From: Oscillospiraceae bacterium
GTDB taxonomy: Bacteria > Bacillota > Clostridia > Oscillospirales > Ruminococcaceae
DNA length: 11,509 nucleotides
Assembly: GCA_019413245.1 (NCBI GenBank)
Contig: DXNX01000035.1
Location: 1 to 11,509 of the forward strand
Direction of reading: 5' to 3'
The position numbers and the translations under genes are program-made. Below the pieces are notes generated by a model, which was not told the DNA's origin, did no database searches, and saw only the letters and a program-made list of their open reading frames with translations. Each line of letters begins with the position of its first letter. The stretch's first letter is position 1. Positions 1-6,860 of this stretch are shown here, piece after piece.

Positions 1-30
1 GATCCGACCGTTTCAGCATTGACTGAATAA
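1..30 (+). CDS. Possible 3' end of an upstream gene (partial)
   Basis: Frame 1 is open from the window edge and ends with TAA at 28-30, giving a C-terminus DPTVSALTE. A strong rightward hairpin terminator starts two bases later, which is where the end of a gene is expected. The other two frames also stop before the terminator (TGA at 20-22 and 24-26), so the frame choice is a guess. Nothing can be said about function from nine residues. Confidence 0.3.
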   Translation, partial: DPTVSALTE

Positions 31-31
31 G

Positions 32-68
32 AAACCCGCTCCTGGCGAAAGTCAGGGGCGGGTTTTTT
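32..68 (+). terminator. Intrinsic terminator of the upstream rightward gene
   Basis: A 13-bp stem pairs 32-44 with 53-65 (one G-U pair) around an 8-base loop, and the right arm runs into a six-T tract (63-68). This is the canonical arrangement for rightward transcription arriving from outside the window. On the other strand the flank after the hairpin is also T-rich, so it may act as a backup for the leftward M23 gene. Confidence 0.85.
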
Positions 69-86
69 GTTGGACTTGTTGACACG

Positions 87-122
87 AAGAAAGCTCCGGC
101 ACTGAGATGCCGGAGCTTTCTT
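87..122 (-). terminator. Terminator of the M23 peptidase gene, probably bidirectional
   Basis: Bases 87-100 pair perfectly with 109-122 (14 bp, 15 if A101-T108 is counted), with a small loop. The arms are A-rich on the 5' side and T-rich on the 3' side on both strands. It lies only 8 bases past the stop codon of the leftward gene, so it most likely ends that transcript. With the hairpin at 32-68 it forms a back-to-back pair between convergent genes. Confidence 0.8.
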
Positions 123-130
123 TATGCGTT

Positions 131-1693
131 TTATTTGTTCCAGGTAGGGATGTCGGGGAAGACCAGATGCGCACTGAATCGGCCTTGCGGACCGTACATC
201 TCAAAGTGCAGATGCGTACCGGTGGAGTTGCCGGTGGAACCCATGTAGCCAATGACCTGGCCGGCTTCCACATGTTCACCCTCACTGACAATGTATTGCA
301 GGAGGTGGCCGTAGCGGGTGGTGTATCCGCCGTCGTGCTCAATGACCACATAGTTACCGTAACTGTTCCAGTCGCCGCGGGTCACGATACCGTTCCAGGT
401 ATAGGTCTGTACCACCGTGCCGGAAGCGGCAGCCAGGATGGGCGTTCCGCTGGGACCGGCAATGTCGATGCCGGTATGACCGCCGGTCATCCACTGGCTG
501 ATGTGCCTGTATCCGGGGGCGGGCCAGATGAAATCATACCCGCCGATGCTGCCGTACATGTAGTCTTTCAGCTGGGTGCCGGTGACCCGTTCCTCGGCCA
601 CCGGGTCGGTAAGGGTCTTGACCTGCACCGTCTGTACGTCGGTCTGGACGCCATCCACCGTGGTCACATCCTGTGTGATCTCCCGCAGACCGTTCTGTCC
701 GGCCTGCAATACCACCGTTTCGCCGTAGTCATAGGCGGCGGATTCCTGGGTATATACGGGGTAGGGAATCTCTTCCTGGTATGTCTGGCGCTCGATGGAG
801 CGGACTTTCAAAAGGTCGGAATCACTGCGCAGCTGGTTCAGCACGTCGGAATAGGGCTGTACCGAATCGGAGAAGAACAGGCCGTCTACCAGCTCTACAT
901 CATGTACGAAGGCTACCCGCTGGTTTGGGTTGTCCACCTGCTTGTAGGGCAGCAGACAGCTTTGCAGGAAACTGCGCAGATGGTCGCCGTCGGAGGTCAC
1001 ATACTGCAAGGTGCCGTCCAGATATACGGCGGTGGCTTCCTGAAGTTCACCACCGGAGGCCATCAGCAGGGCGTTGACCAGTTCACTTTGCCCCATGGTC
1101 CGGTCGTAGTCGGTGGTCAGCGTGTAGGTCGGCCAGATCTCGAAGCCGGTCTCTGCCGATGCTTGCCCTGCGTCATGGAGTACTTTTTGGGCTGTCTGCA
1201 CACGCTCATACACAGCGGCACGGGCATCGTCAAATACCTGTTCATTTTCAACGTAGCCGACGGTCTCACCGTTGACCTGTACTTGCAGCACATAGTTGCG
1301 GTCCAGCCCCATATACACGGTAAAGCCCAGCAGGCCGGCGGCCGCCGCCAGAAAGACGCTGCGCAGCAGCAGGCCGGGCGTGACATGGATGGCCTGTCCG
1401 GTATCGGGCGGGGAAAGCGGGCGGACCAGAATTTCAAACAGAGAGACAAAGCCGCGCAGCAACAGTACGACAAACCAGCCAACGGACCGCGCCAGGCAGA
1501 TGATCGCATACTCTAACAGAAACCCGATGGCGTACAAAAACGCCCCTGTCTCATGCCAGTAAGGTATGGCCCGGGCACGGGACAGAAAACGATGCTGTGC
1601 TGCGCTGCGCTTTTCCTTTTTATGCCAGCGCCGGACGGTGCGGCGACAGCGCCAGGCGTCCAGCAGCGAGGTTCGTGAAGGTTTCGTTTTCAT
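131..1693 (-). CDS. Membrane-anchored G5/M23 peptidoglycan endopeptidase
   Basis: This 520-residue protein is predicted to cut peptidoglycan peptide cross-links outside the membrane as a zinc metallopeptidase of family M23 (LytM/lysostaphin type). Residues 1-45 are strongly basic and cytoplasmic in character. Hydrophobic stretches follow at about 51-67, 71-91 and 107-129. Next come an extracellular region starting near VNGETVGYV (139-147) and a G5-like domain at about 304-373. The M23 core is about 404-510, with zinc-ligand motifs HTGID (His406, Asp410) and HLH (494-496), plus His463 in YGH. All expected metal ligands are present. The start is ATG at 1693, preceded by AAGGAG, although the spacing of 2 bases is short. 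The open frame continues upstream to a GTG at 1777, but that codon lies upstream of the predicted transcription start. It is transcribed alone from the promoter at 1768-1796. The target bond and a sporulation or division role cannot be read from the sequence. Confidence 0.9.
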   Translation of the reverse strand: MKTKPSRTSLLDAWRCRRTVRRWHKKEKRSAAQHRFLSRARAIPYWHETGAFLYAIGFLLEYAIICLARSVGWFVVLLLRGFVSLFEILVRPLSPPDTGQAIHVTPGLLLRSVFLAAAAGLLGFTVYMGLDRNYVLQVQVNGETVGYVENEQVFDDARAAVYERVQTAQKVLHDAGQASAETGFEIWPTYTLTTDYDRTMGQSELVNALLMASGGELQEATAVYLDGTLQYVTSDGDHLRSFLQSCLLPYKQVDNPNQRVAFVHDVELVDGLFFSDSVQPYSDVLNQLRSDSDLLKVRSIERQTYQEEIPYPVYTQESAAYDYGETVVLQAGQNGLREITQDVTTVDGVQTDVQTVQVKTLTDPVAEERVTGTQLKDYMYGSIGGYDFIWPAPGYRHISQWMTGGHTGIDIAGPSGTPILAAASGTVVQTYTWNGIVTRGDWNSYGNYVVIEHDGGYTTRYGHLLQYIVSEGEHVEAGQVIGYMGSTGNSTGTHLHFEMYGPQGRFSAHLVFPDIPTWNK

Positions 1694-1738
1694 CGCTCCT
1701 TCATTTCTATATAAGGTAAAGAAAAAGGCAGAATTGAT

Positions 1739-1758
1739 TGGTCTAAAACGATAGACCA
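1739..1758 (-). promoter_or_regulatory. Dyad at the 5' end of the M23 transcript (operator or 5' hairpin)
   Basis: Read leftward, the sequence is TGGTCTA, six bases, TAGACCA: a perfect 7-bp inverted repeat. It begins only about 10 bases downstream of the predicted -10 box, so it spans roughly +4 to +23. That position fits either a repressor operator or a stabilising hairpin at the mRNA 5' end. An 8-mer from one arm plus loop (GTCTATCG) recurs at 1817-1824 on the opposite strand. Confidence 0.4.
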
Positions 1759-1767
1759 GATACCAAA

Positions 1768-1796
1768 AGTCTAGCACACAGCCCCCGCACTGTCAA
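1768..1796 (-). promoter_or_regulatory. Sigma-A-type promoter of the M23 peptidase gene
   Basis: On the minus strand there is a perfect TTGACA (1791-1796 in plus coordinates), a 17-base spacer and TAGACT (1768-1773; four of six consensus bases), with TGC just before it as an extended -10. Transcription should start near 1761, leaving a leader of about 68 bases before the ATG at 1693. Confidence 0.75.
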
Positions 1797-1953
1797 GGCG
1801 GCAGAGGGACAGGGGAGTCTATCGGACAGCACAACAAGGCGAAAACCGGCAAATTTGCAAATTTTTTGTAAAAAACACCAGAAATTTTGAGGCGCCTCCT
1901 AAAAGGGGATGTGCAAGGTGCGGAAAATCAAAGATTGTACAAAAAAAGCCCGG
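1797..1953. other. AT-rich part of the divergent intergenic region
   Basis: This is the middle of the 362-bp gap between the M23 gene and prs. I see no ORF with a ribosome binding site and no recognisable RNA. It holds short palindromes (GCAAATTTGC at 1849-1858, T6-GT-A6 at 1864-1877, GAGGCGCCTC at 1889-1898) and a TTGTACAAAA at 1935-1944. These could be regulator sites or DNA-bending tracts, and none can be assigned to a named regulator. Confidence 0.4.
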
Positions 1954-1989
1954 TTGACAGGTGCTTTTGCCGTTCCCATGTGATAAAAT
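1954..1989 (+). promoter_or_regulatory. Probable promoter of the PRPP synthetase gene
   Basis: A perfect TTGACA lies at 1954-1959 and an extended -10-like TGATAAAAT at 1981-1989 (TAAAAT matches five of six). The spacing between them is 24 bases, too long for a standard pair. Either the extended -10 works alone, or TTGACA pairs with the weaker TGTGAT at 1979-1984 (19-base spacer). The predicted leader to the ATG at 2056 is about 60 bases. Confidence 0.5.
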
Positions 1990-2055
1990 AATGGTGAGTT
2001 ATGATGCACTGCTGTGCGCACAAAATATGTATAAAGTTCAGTGAAGGAGCAACGT

Positions 2056-3219
2056 ATGGCTGACATGAATCTTGGCCCCCGTGACTTTTTTGCAAAAGAG
2101 GACGCAATCGCCGACCTGGGGCTTCTGGCCTGCCCCGGTGCCGAGGAACTGGCCAATCTGGTAGATGGTCACCTGGTACGCTGGGCGCGCGAAGTCGGTA
2201 TGGATGTGGATACCTTTATCATTCCGTCCGATTGCCCGCGTTTCCAGTCCGGTGACGCCAAGGGCCTGGTCAAGGCCTCTACCCGCGGCGACGATATTTT
2301 CATCTTTGTTGATCCGGGCAACTACAGTGTTACCTACAAACTGTTCGGGTATGAAAACCACCTCTCTCCCGACGACCACTTCCAGAACCTGCTGCGTCTG
2401 ATTCAGGCTGTTTCCGGCCGTGCTCACCGCATCAGCGTGATTATGCCCAGCCTGTACGGTGGCCGCCAGCATCGCCGCGTCAGCCGTGAGAGCCTGGACT
2501 GCGCGTTTGCTCTGCAGCAGCTGCGCTCTGTAGGCGTCAAGAATATCATCACTTTCGATGCTCATGACCCCCGCGTGCAGAACGCCGTGCCCACTATGAG
2601 CTTTGATAATGTGATGCCCACCTACCAGGTGCTCAAGTGCCTGCTGCATCATGTGCCCGATGTCCGCTTCGACAAGGAGCACTTCATGGTCGTTTCTCCC
2701 GATGAAGGCGCCATGAACCGCAACATGTACTATTCCAGCGTGCTGGGCTGCAACCTGGGTATGTTCTACAAGCGCCGCGACTACTCCAAGATCGTCAACG
2801 GCCGCAACCCCATCGTTGCCCATGAATACCTGGGCGAGAGCGTGGAAAGCAAGGATGTCTTCATTGCCGACGACATCATCGCTTCCGGCGAAAGCATGCT
2901 GGACATCGCCTACGGCCTGAAGATGCGCGGTGCCCGCAAGATCTTCACCTACGCCACCTTCCCGCTGTTCACCGCCGGTCTGGACAAGTTCGATAAGGCG
3001 TATCAGGATGGCATCGTGGCCGCTGTTCTGGGCACCAACCTGACCTATCGCATGCCCGAACTGCTGGAGCGTGAATGGTACCATGACGTGGACGTGTCCA
3101 AGTACACCGCCTACTTCATCGCCGCCATCAACCATGACAAGAGCGTTTCCAGCATCATCGATCCCATGGTCAAAATCCGTGCACTGCTCAACCGTCACGG
3201 CATCAACATGGACTATTGA
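2056..3219 (+). CDS. prs: Ribose-phosphate pyrophosphokinase (PRPP synthetase), divergent long form
   Basis: It is predicted to make 5-phosphoribosyl-1-pyrophosphate from ribose 5-phosphate and ATP in the cytoplasm, feeding purine, pyrimidine, histidine and NAD synthesis. The protein has 387 residues against roughly 310-320 for canonical bacterial Prs. Recognisable Prs features appear in order: GGRQHRR (135-141, in place of the usual ARQDRK region), DAHDPR (168-173, in place of DLHADQ), VSPDEG (213-218, in place of VSPDHGG) and the PRPP-binding loop ADDIIASGES (271-280, in place of VDDIIDTAGT). The start is ATG 2056, preceded by AAGGAG at a 6-base spacing. A GTG at 2041 is in frame but overlaps that ribosome binding site region. 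It appears monocistronic, with a separate promoter for murD downstream. The altered motifs leave room for a paralogue with changed regulation or substrate, but an enzyme of the PRPP synthetase fold is secure. Confidence 0.85.
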   Translation: MADMNLGPRDFFAKEDAIADLGLLACPGAEELANLVDGHLVRWAREVGMDVDTFIIPSDCPRFQSGDAKGLVKASTRGDDIFIFVDPGNYSVTYKLFGYENHLSPDDHFQNLLRLIQAVSGRAHRISVIMPSLYGGRQHRRVSRESLDCAFALQQLRSVGVKNIITFDAHDPRVQNAVPTMSFDNVMPTYQVLKCLLHHVPDVRFDKEHFMVVSPDEGAMNRNMYYSSVLGCNLGMFYKRRDYSKIVNGRNPIVAHEYLGESVESKDVFIADDIIASGESMLDIAYGLKMRGARKIFTYATFPLFTAGLDKFDKAYQDGIVAAVLGTNLTYRMPELLEREWYHDVDVSKYTAYFIAAINHDKSVSSIIDPMVKIRALLNRHGINMDY

Positions 3220-3245
3220 TCGGCTCCTGACAACCGCATAGTTTG

Positions 3246-3282
3246 ATTTTTTGCCTGTGCCGTTTCGGCACAGGCAAAAAAT
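3246..3282. repeat. Near-perfect palindrome with T-rich 5' and A-rich 3' arms
   Basis: Bases 3246-3261 pair with 3267-3282 (16 bp, T6 GCCTGTGCC on the left arm) around a GTTTC loop. It lies 26 bases after the prs stop and is probably its transcription end. However, the Ts are in the 5' arm and the As in the 3' arm on both strands, the reverse of an intrinsic terminator. Only ATTTG follows it rightward. It abuts the -35 box of the murD promoter. Confidence 0.7.
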
Positions 3283-3311
3283 TTGCATTGAAGCGGCTGT
3301 ATCGTTATAAT
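3283..3311 (+). promoter_or_regulatory. Sigma-A-type promoter of the murD operon
   Basis: TTGCAT (3283-3288), a 17-base spacer and a perfect TATAAT (3306-3311). The expected start is near 3318, giving a leader of about 53 bases that contains a small GGGGC-ATAA-GCCCC hairpin (3332-3345) ahead of the AAGGAG ribosome binding site. Confidence 0.7.
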
Positions 3312-3370
3312 AATGGGGTATAAAGAAATTCGGGGCATAAGCCCCTTTGCCGAAAAAGGAGAGGTTTTGT

Positions 3371-4765
3371 ATGCTGCCAATCGAACGTCTGCGCGCGATG
3401 GTTGCCGGAAAAAAGGTAGCCTTCATCGGAGCGGGTGTCAGCCACAAACCGTGCATCGAACAGTTTGCCGCACTGGGGGCCGAGATCACCCTGTGTGACC
3501 AGAAACCCAATCTGGAAGCCTTCGGCGATTACGCCGATACCCTCCGCCGCCTGAACGTCCGCCTGAGCCTGGGCGAACATTATACCGACGGCTTTGCCGG
3601 GCAGGACATCATCATGCGTACCCCCGGTTACGAGTATTACAAGCCTGAACTGCAGGCGGCCCTGAAAGCCGGTACCATGGTCACCAGTGAGGTGGAACTC
3701 TTCTTTGAACTCTGCCCCTGTGAGATCGTGGCCGTGACCGGTTCGGACGGCAAGACCACGACCACCACCCTTATTGCCAAGATGCTGGAAGCCACCGGCC
3801 GCCATGTGCTGCTGGGCGGCAATATCGGTGCAGCTCTGCTGCCCCAGCTGGAATGCGTCACCGCTGACGATATTGCGGTGGCAGAATTGTCCAGCTTCCA
3901 GCTCATCAGCATGCGGCACAGCCCGAAGGTGGCGGTGGTGACCAACGTTACCCCCAACCATCTGGACCATCACAAGGATATGCAGGAATACATCGACGCC
4001 AAGCGCAACATCCTGCTGTGGCAGACGCCGCCTTGCCGGGCTGTCCTGGGCTACGAGAACGAGATTTCCCGCTCCATGGCCGCCGACTGCAAGGGGGAGC
4101 AGGTCTGGTTCACCCGTCTGCATGAAACCGACAAGGGTGCTTTCCTGCGCGCCTCTGACGATACCCTCTGCTATGCCGAGAACGGTGTGGTCACCCCCAT
4201 TGTACCCCGTGCCGACGTAAAACTGCGCGGTCTGCATAACGTGGAAAACCTGCTGGCCGCCATGGCGGCCGTGTGGGGTCTGGTTCCGGTGGAAGCCATG
4301 CGTCGGGTGGCTTCCACCTTCACCGGCGTGGAGCACCGCATCGAGCCGGTGCGCATGCTGGACGGTGTGCAGTATTACAACGACTCCATTGCCACCAGCC
4401 CCACGCGGACCATCGCCGGGCTGCGCAGCTTCGACCAGAAGCTCATTCTGATCGCCGGCGGTTATGACAAGAAGATCAGCTATGCACCGCTGGCACCGGA
4501 ACTGATTGCCCACGTCAAGGTGCTGATCCTGATGGGCGATACCGGCCCCATCATCGAGCGGGAAGTCCGCGCCTGCCCTGGCTTTGCCGAGAGCGGCCTG
4601 CAGATTCTGCACGCGGATTCCATGCAGGATGCGGTGAAACAGGCCCGTGCCGCCGCCAAGCCCGGCGATATTGTCAGCCTGTCCCCGGCATCGGCTTCCT
4701 TTGACCATTATCCCAACTTTGAAGCCCGCGGACGGGAATACAAGCAAATTGTCAATGCATTGTAA
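3371..4765 (+). CDS. murD: UDP-N-acetylmuramoyl-L-alanine--D-glutamate ligase
   Basis: MurD adds D-glutamate to UDP-MurNAc-L-alanine using ATP, a cytoplasmic step of peptidoglycan precursor synthesis. The 464-residue length is normal. The N-terminal nucleotide-sugar domain (about 1-105) holds VAFIGAGVS. The central ATPase domain has the P-loop GSDGKTTT (124-131), NVTPNHLDHH (192-201) and the family's carbamylated-lysine position in DAKRNI (Lys211). GLHNVENLLAA (287-297) follows, and the C-terminal ligase domain has EHRIE (321-325), YNDSIATSP (336-344), AGGYDKK (362-368) and LSPASASFD (437-445). The DSIATS stretch differs from the DSKATN known in E. coli MurD. The start is ATG 3371 with AAGGAG nine bases upstream. 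It heads an operon with the GNAT gene 15 bases downstream. No other division or cell-wall cluster gene is adjacent, so this copy is outside a dcw cluster as far as the window shows. Confidence 0.95.
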   Translation: MLPIERLRAMVAGKKVAFIGAGVSHKPCIEQFAALGAEITLCDQKPNLEAFGDYADTLRRLNVRLSLGEHYTDGFAGQDIIMRTPGYEYYKPELQAALKAGTMVTSEVELFFELCPCEIVAVTGSDGKTTTTTLIAKMLEATGRHVLLGGNIGAALLPQLECVTADDIAVAELSSFQLISMRHSPKVAVVTNVTPNHLDHHKDMQEYIDAKRNILLWQTPPCRAVLGYENEISRSMAADCKGEQVWFTRLHETDKGAFLRASDDTLCYAENGVVTPIVPRADVKLRGLHNVENLLAAMAAVWGLVPVEAMRRVASTFTGVEHRIEPVRMLDGVQYYNDSIATSPTRTIAGLRSFDQKLILIAGGYDKKISYAPLAPELIAHVKVLILMGDTGPIIEREVRACPGFAESGLQILHADSMQDAVKQARAAAKPGDIVSLSPASASFDHYPNFEARGREYKQIVNAL

Positions 4766-4780
4766 CAGGAGGACTTCTGC

Positions 4781-5572
4781 GTGATTCAGGCTATATCCGA
4801 TGCAGTCGGTAAACAGATGCTGCTGCAGGCGGTGGCCGGCAAGCCCTATTTTCGGGCATTGCTGGGCCGGGATGCGGCTCTCTGGACCGACAACCCCGGC
4901 GCACCTACCCGGCTGTTTACCCTGCCCGGCGGGGCACTGGCCCTGAGTGGGAGTTCGGCCCAGCTGTGCTGCAACGGGACCGAACAACCGGACTGGGAGG
5001 AGCTGTCCCTGTTTCTGCGTTTTGCCGGGGTGGAACGGCTGACCATGAATGTGCAGCCGCTCGAAACCTGGCCTCTGCGCCGGGACCTGTACCTGTATAC
5101 CCTGGCCCCCGGCGAATGCCTGCCGGTGCCGCCGCTGCTGCCGGGACTGCGTATTGACCGCAGCCCGTCCATGCAGACCATCAGCGAGGAACTTTTCCCC
5201 GGGGAGCCGGAACGGCAGGAGCATTTTTATTCCGAATCCTGCACCGCCCTCAACCACGGCTATGCCCGGGTGCTGGCCGTGTGCGACGGGGCAGGGGAGA
5301 TGATCTGCACCGTGGGCGCTTACGCCATCTGCAACGGCGAAGCCTACATGGCGGCAGGGGAGACCCGAGCCGACCTGCGCGGCCAGGGCATCGGTGGACA
5401 CCTGATCGTGACGCTGGCCAATGAGCTGGCCGCCGAAGGCTATACCGTCACCTTTCTGTGCGAGGATAAGCGCCGACATTTTTATGACCGGCTCGGCTTT
5501 GTGCATACGCTGACCTACGGCCAGTACCTCCTGCCCCCACAAGACAACAACGAAGGAACAGAAAACCAATGA
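4781..5572 (+). CDS. GNAT-family N-acetyltransferase
   Basis: This 263-residue protein belongs to the acetyl-CoA-dependent GNAT superfamily. The acetyl-CoA pyrophosphate-binding motif A is visible as LRGQGIGGHL (199-208, matching R-x-x-G-x-G), preceded by the strand AYMAAGETR and followed by FYDRLGF (234-240), a usual C-terminal GNAT element. Residues 1-120 show no motif that I can identify and could be a degenerate second GNAT half or a substrate domain. The start is GTG 4781, chosen because AGGAGG lies 8 bases upstream; the next in-frame ATG (4817) lacks such a site. It begins 15 bases after murD and its stop overlaps the ynbB start by 4 bases, so translation is probably coupled. The substrate is unknown; position suggests, but does not show, a link to wall precursors or amino acids. 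Confidence 0.85.
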   Translation: MIQAISDAVGKQMLLQAVAGKPYFRALLGRDAALWTDNPGAPTRLFTLPGGALALSGSSAQLCCNGTEQPDWEELSLFLRFAGVERLTMNVQPLETWPLRRDLYLYTLAPGECLPVPPLLPGLRIDRSPSMQTISEELFPGEPERQEHFYSESCTALNHGYARVLAVCDGAGEMICTVGAYAICNGEAYMAAGETRADLRGQGIGGHLIVTLANELAAEGYTVTFLCEDKRRHFYDRLGFVHTLTYGQYLLPPQDNNEGTENQ

Positions 5573-6828
5573 TCGAACAATTTTTTGACCTGAAACCGGA
5601 AGTCCTGGCTCTGGACAAGAAGGCCCTGGAACTTTGCAAGGATCAGTTTGCCCATGTGGAGGAGATCCGCGATTATAACCAGCTGAAAATGCTCAAGGCC
5701 TTCACCGGCTGTGGCGTGGAAGCCCGCCATTTCTGGGGCTCCTCCGGCTACGGCGTCTGGGATGACAGCCGCAACAAGCTGGAAGAAGTCTTTGCCCGCT
5801 GCATGGGGGCCGAGGCTGCCCTGGTGCGCCCGCAGTTCATGAGCGGCACCCACACCCTGGCAGTGGCCCTGTTCGGCCTGCTGCGCCCCGGTGATACCCT
5901 GCTGGCCGCTACCGGCCGCCCCTATGACACTCTGGAAGGTGTTATCGGCATCGGGGAAGCCGGCAAAGGATGCGGTACCCTGCGGGAATTCGGCGTGCTG
6001 TACGACGAATGCCCCCTCAAACCCGACTTTACCCCCGATTACGACGCTATCGCCCGTCAGGCCAAGAACGCCACGGTGGTGCATATCCAGCGCAGCCGCG
6101 GGTATACCCAGCGCAATGCCTTTGATTTGGCCACCATCCGGAAGGTGGCTGAGATCGCCCGCCAGGCCAATCCCAACGCTGTGATTTTTGTGGACAACTG
6201 CTACGGGGAATTCACCCAGAAGCAGGAGCCCCTGGAAGTGGGCGCCGACCTCATCGCCGGCAGCTTCATCAAGAACCCCGGCGGCGGCATTACGCCCACC
6301 GGCGGCTACATTGCCGGCCGTGCCGACCTGGTGGAAAAGGTCAGCCACCGCTTCACCGCCCCCGGTATCGGCGCTGAGCTGGGCTGCACCCAGGACAGTT
6401 TGCGGGATACCTTCCTGGGCTTCTACTACGCTCCCGGCGTGGTGTGCGAGGCCCTGAAAACCGCCATCTATGCCCAGTGTCTGCTGGAGCTGGCAGGCGT
6501 CAAGCCGGTGCCCCGCTACACCGCCGACCATAACGACATCGTGACCTGCTTTGATTCCGGCAGTGCGGCGGCCCTGCAGGGCTTCTGCACCGGCATCCAA
6601 CAGGGGAGCCCCATCGACAGCATCGCCGCCCCCGAACCGGCCGACGAACCCGGGTATACCGATAAAGTCATTATGGCCTCCGGCAGCTTTACCGAAGGCA
6701 GTACCATCGAACTTTCCTGCGACGGACCTCTGCGCGAGCCCTACACCTGTTATCTGCAGGGCGGCGTGAACTTTACCGCCGCCCGCGCCGCGGTGCTGTG
6801 CGCTGTGCAGAACGCCTTTTTTGCCTGA
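5569..6828 (+). CDS. ynbB: PLP-dependent lyase of the YnbB / methionine gamma-lyase-like family
   Basis: This 419-residue protein matches the family often labelled 'aluminum resistance protein' or 'methionine gamma-lyase family protein' (Met_gamma_lyase, PF06838), a fold-type I PLP enzyme group related to cystathionine lyases. Visible features are HFWGSSGYGVWD (54-65), the glycine-rich region around RPQFMSGTHT (87-96), HIQRSRGY (172-179), FVDNCYGEF (207-215, the Asp expected to contact the pyridine nitrogen) and GSFIKNPGGG (231-240), where Lys235 is the likely PLP Schiff-base lysine. The true substrate of the family is poorly established. The ATG at 5569 lies within the GNAT stop (ATGA overlap). 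In Bacillus and many Clostridia ynbB sits near hfq or glnR; here it follows murD and GNAT. It ends before a short hairpin at 6840-6856. Confidence 0.9.
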   Translation: MIEQFFDLKPEVLALDKKALELCKDQFAHVEEIRDYNQLKMLKAFTGCGVEARHFWGSSGYGVWDDSRNKLEEVFARCMGAEAALVRPQFMSGTHTLAVALFGLLRPGDTLLAATGRPYDTLEGVIGIGEAGKGCGTLREFGVLYDECPLKPDFTPDYDAIARQAKNATVVHIQRSRGYTQRNAFDLATIRKVAEIARQANPNAVIFVDNCYGEFTQKQEPLEVGADLIAGSFIKNPGGGITPTGGYIAGRADLVEKVSHRFTAPGIGAELGCTQDSLRDTFLGFYYAPGVVCEALKTAIYAQCLLELAGVKPVPRYTADHNDIVTCFDSGSAAALQGFCTGIQQGSPIDSIAAPEPADEPGYTDKVIMASGSFTEGSTIELSCDGPLREPYTCYLQGGVNFTAARAAVLCAVQNAFFA

Positions 6829-6839
6829 CCTTGTAGTAC

Positions 6840-6858
6840 AGCCGCCTTTTGCGGCTTT
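6840..6858 (+). terminator. Weak terminator-like hairpin after ynbB
   Basis: AGCCGC (6840-6845) pairs with GCGGCT (6851-6856), followed by only two or three Ts. The stem is short and the T-tract poor, so it may attenuate rather than end the murD-GNAT-ynbB transcript before pncB. Confidence 0.45.
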
Positions 6859-6860
6859 GC

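Noticed and set aside
107..1516. 469-codon plus-strand frame opposite the M23 peptidase
   Set aside because: It is antisense to a gene with clear M23 motifs, has low-complexity Gly/Val/His composition, and its start lies in the terminator stem.
1991..2044. Seventeen-codon upstream ORF (MVSYDALLCAQ...) ending at the prs ribosome binding site
   Set aside because: It has no Shine-Dalgarno, and its ATG lies at or before the transcription start implied by the TGATAAAAT -10, so it would not be on the mRNA.
2041..2055. GTG at 2041 as the prs start
   Set aside because: It overlaps the AAGGAG that serves the ATG at 2056 and has no ribosome binding site of its own.
2038..5569. Long minus-strand open frames opposite prs, murD and the GNAT gene
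   Set aside because: They follow from the high-GC third-codon bias of the plus-strand genes, show His/Gly/Gln-rich antisense composition, and match no family. The plus-strand products carry full catalytic motifs.
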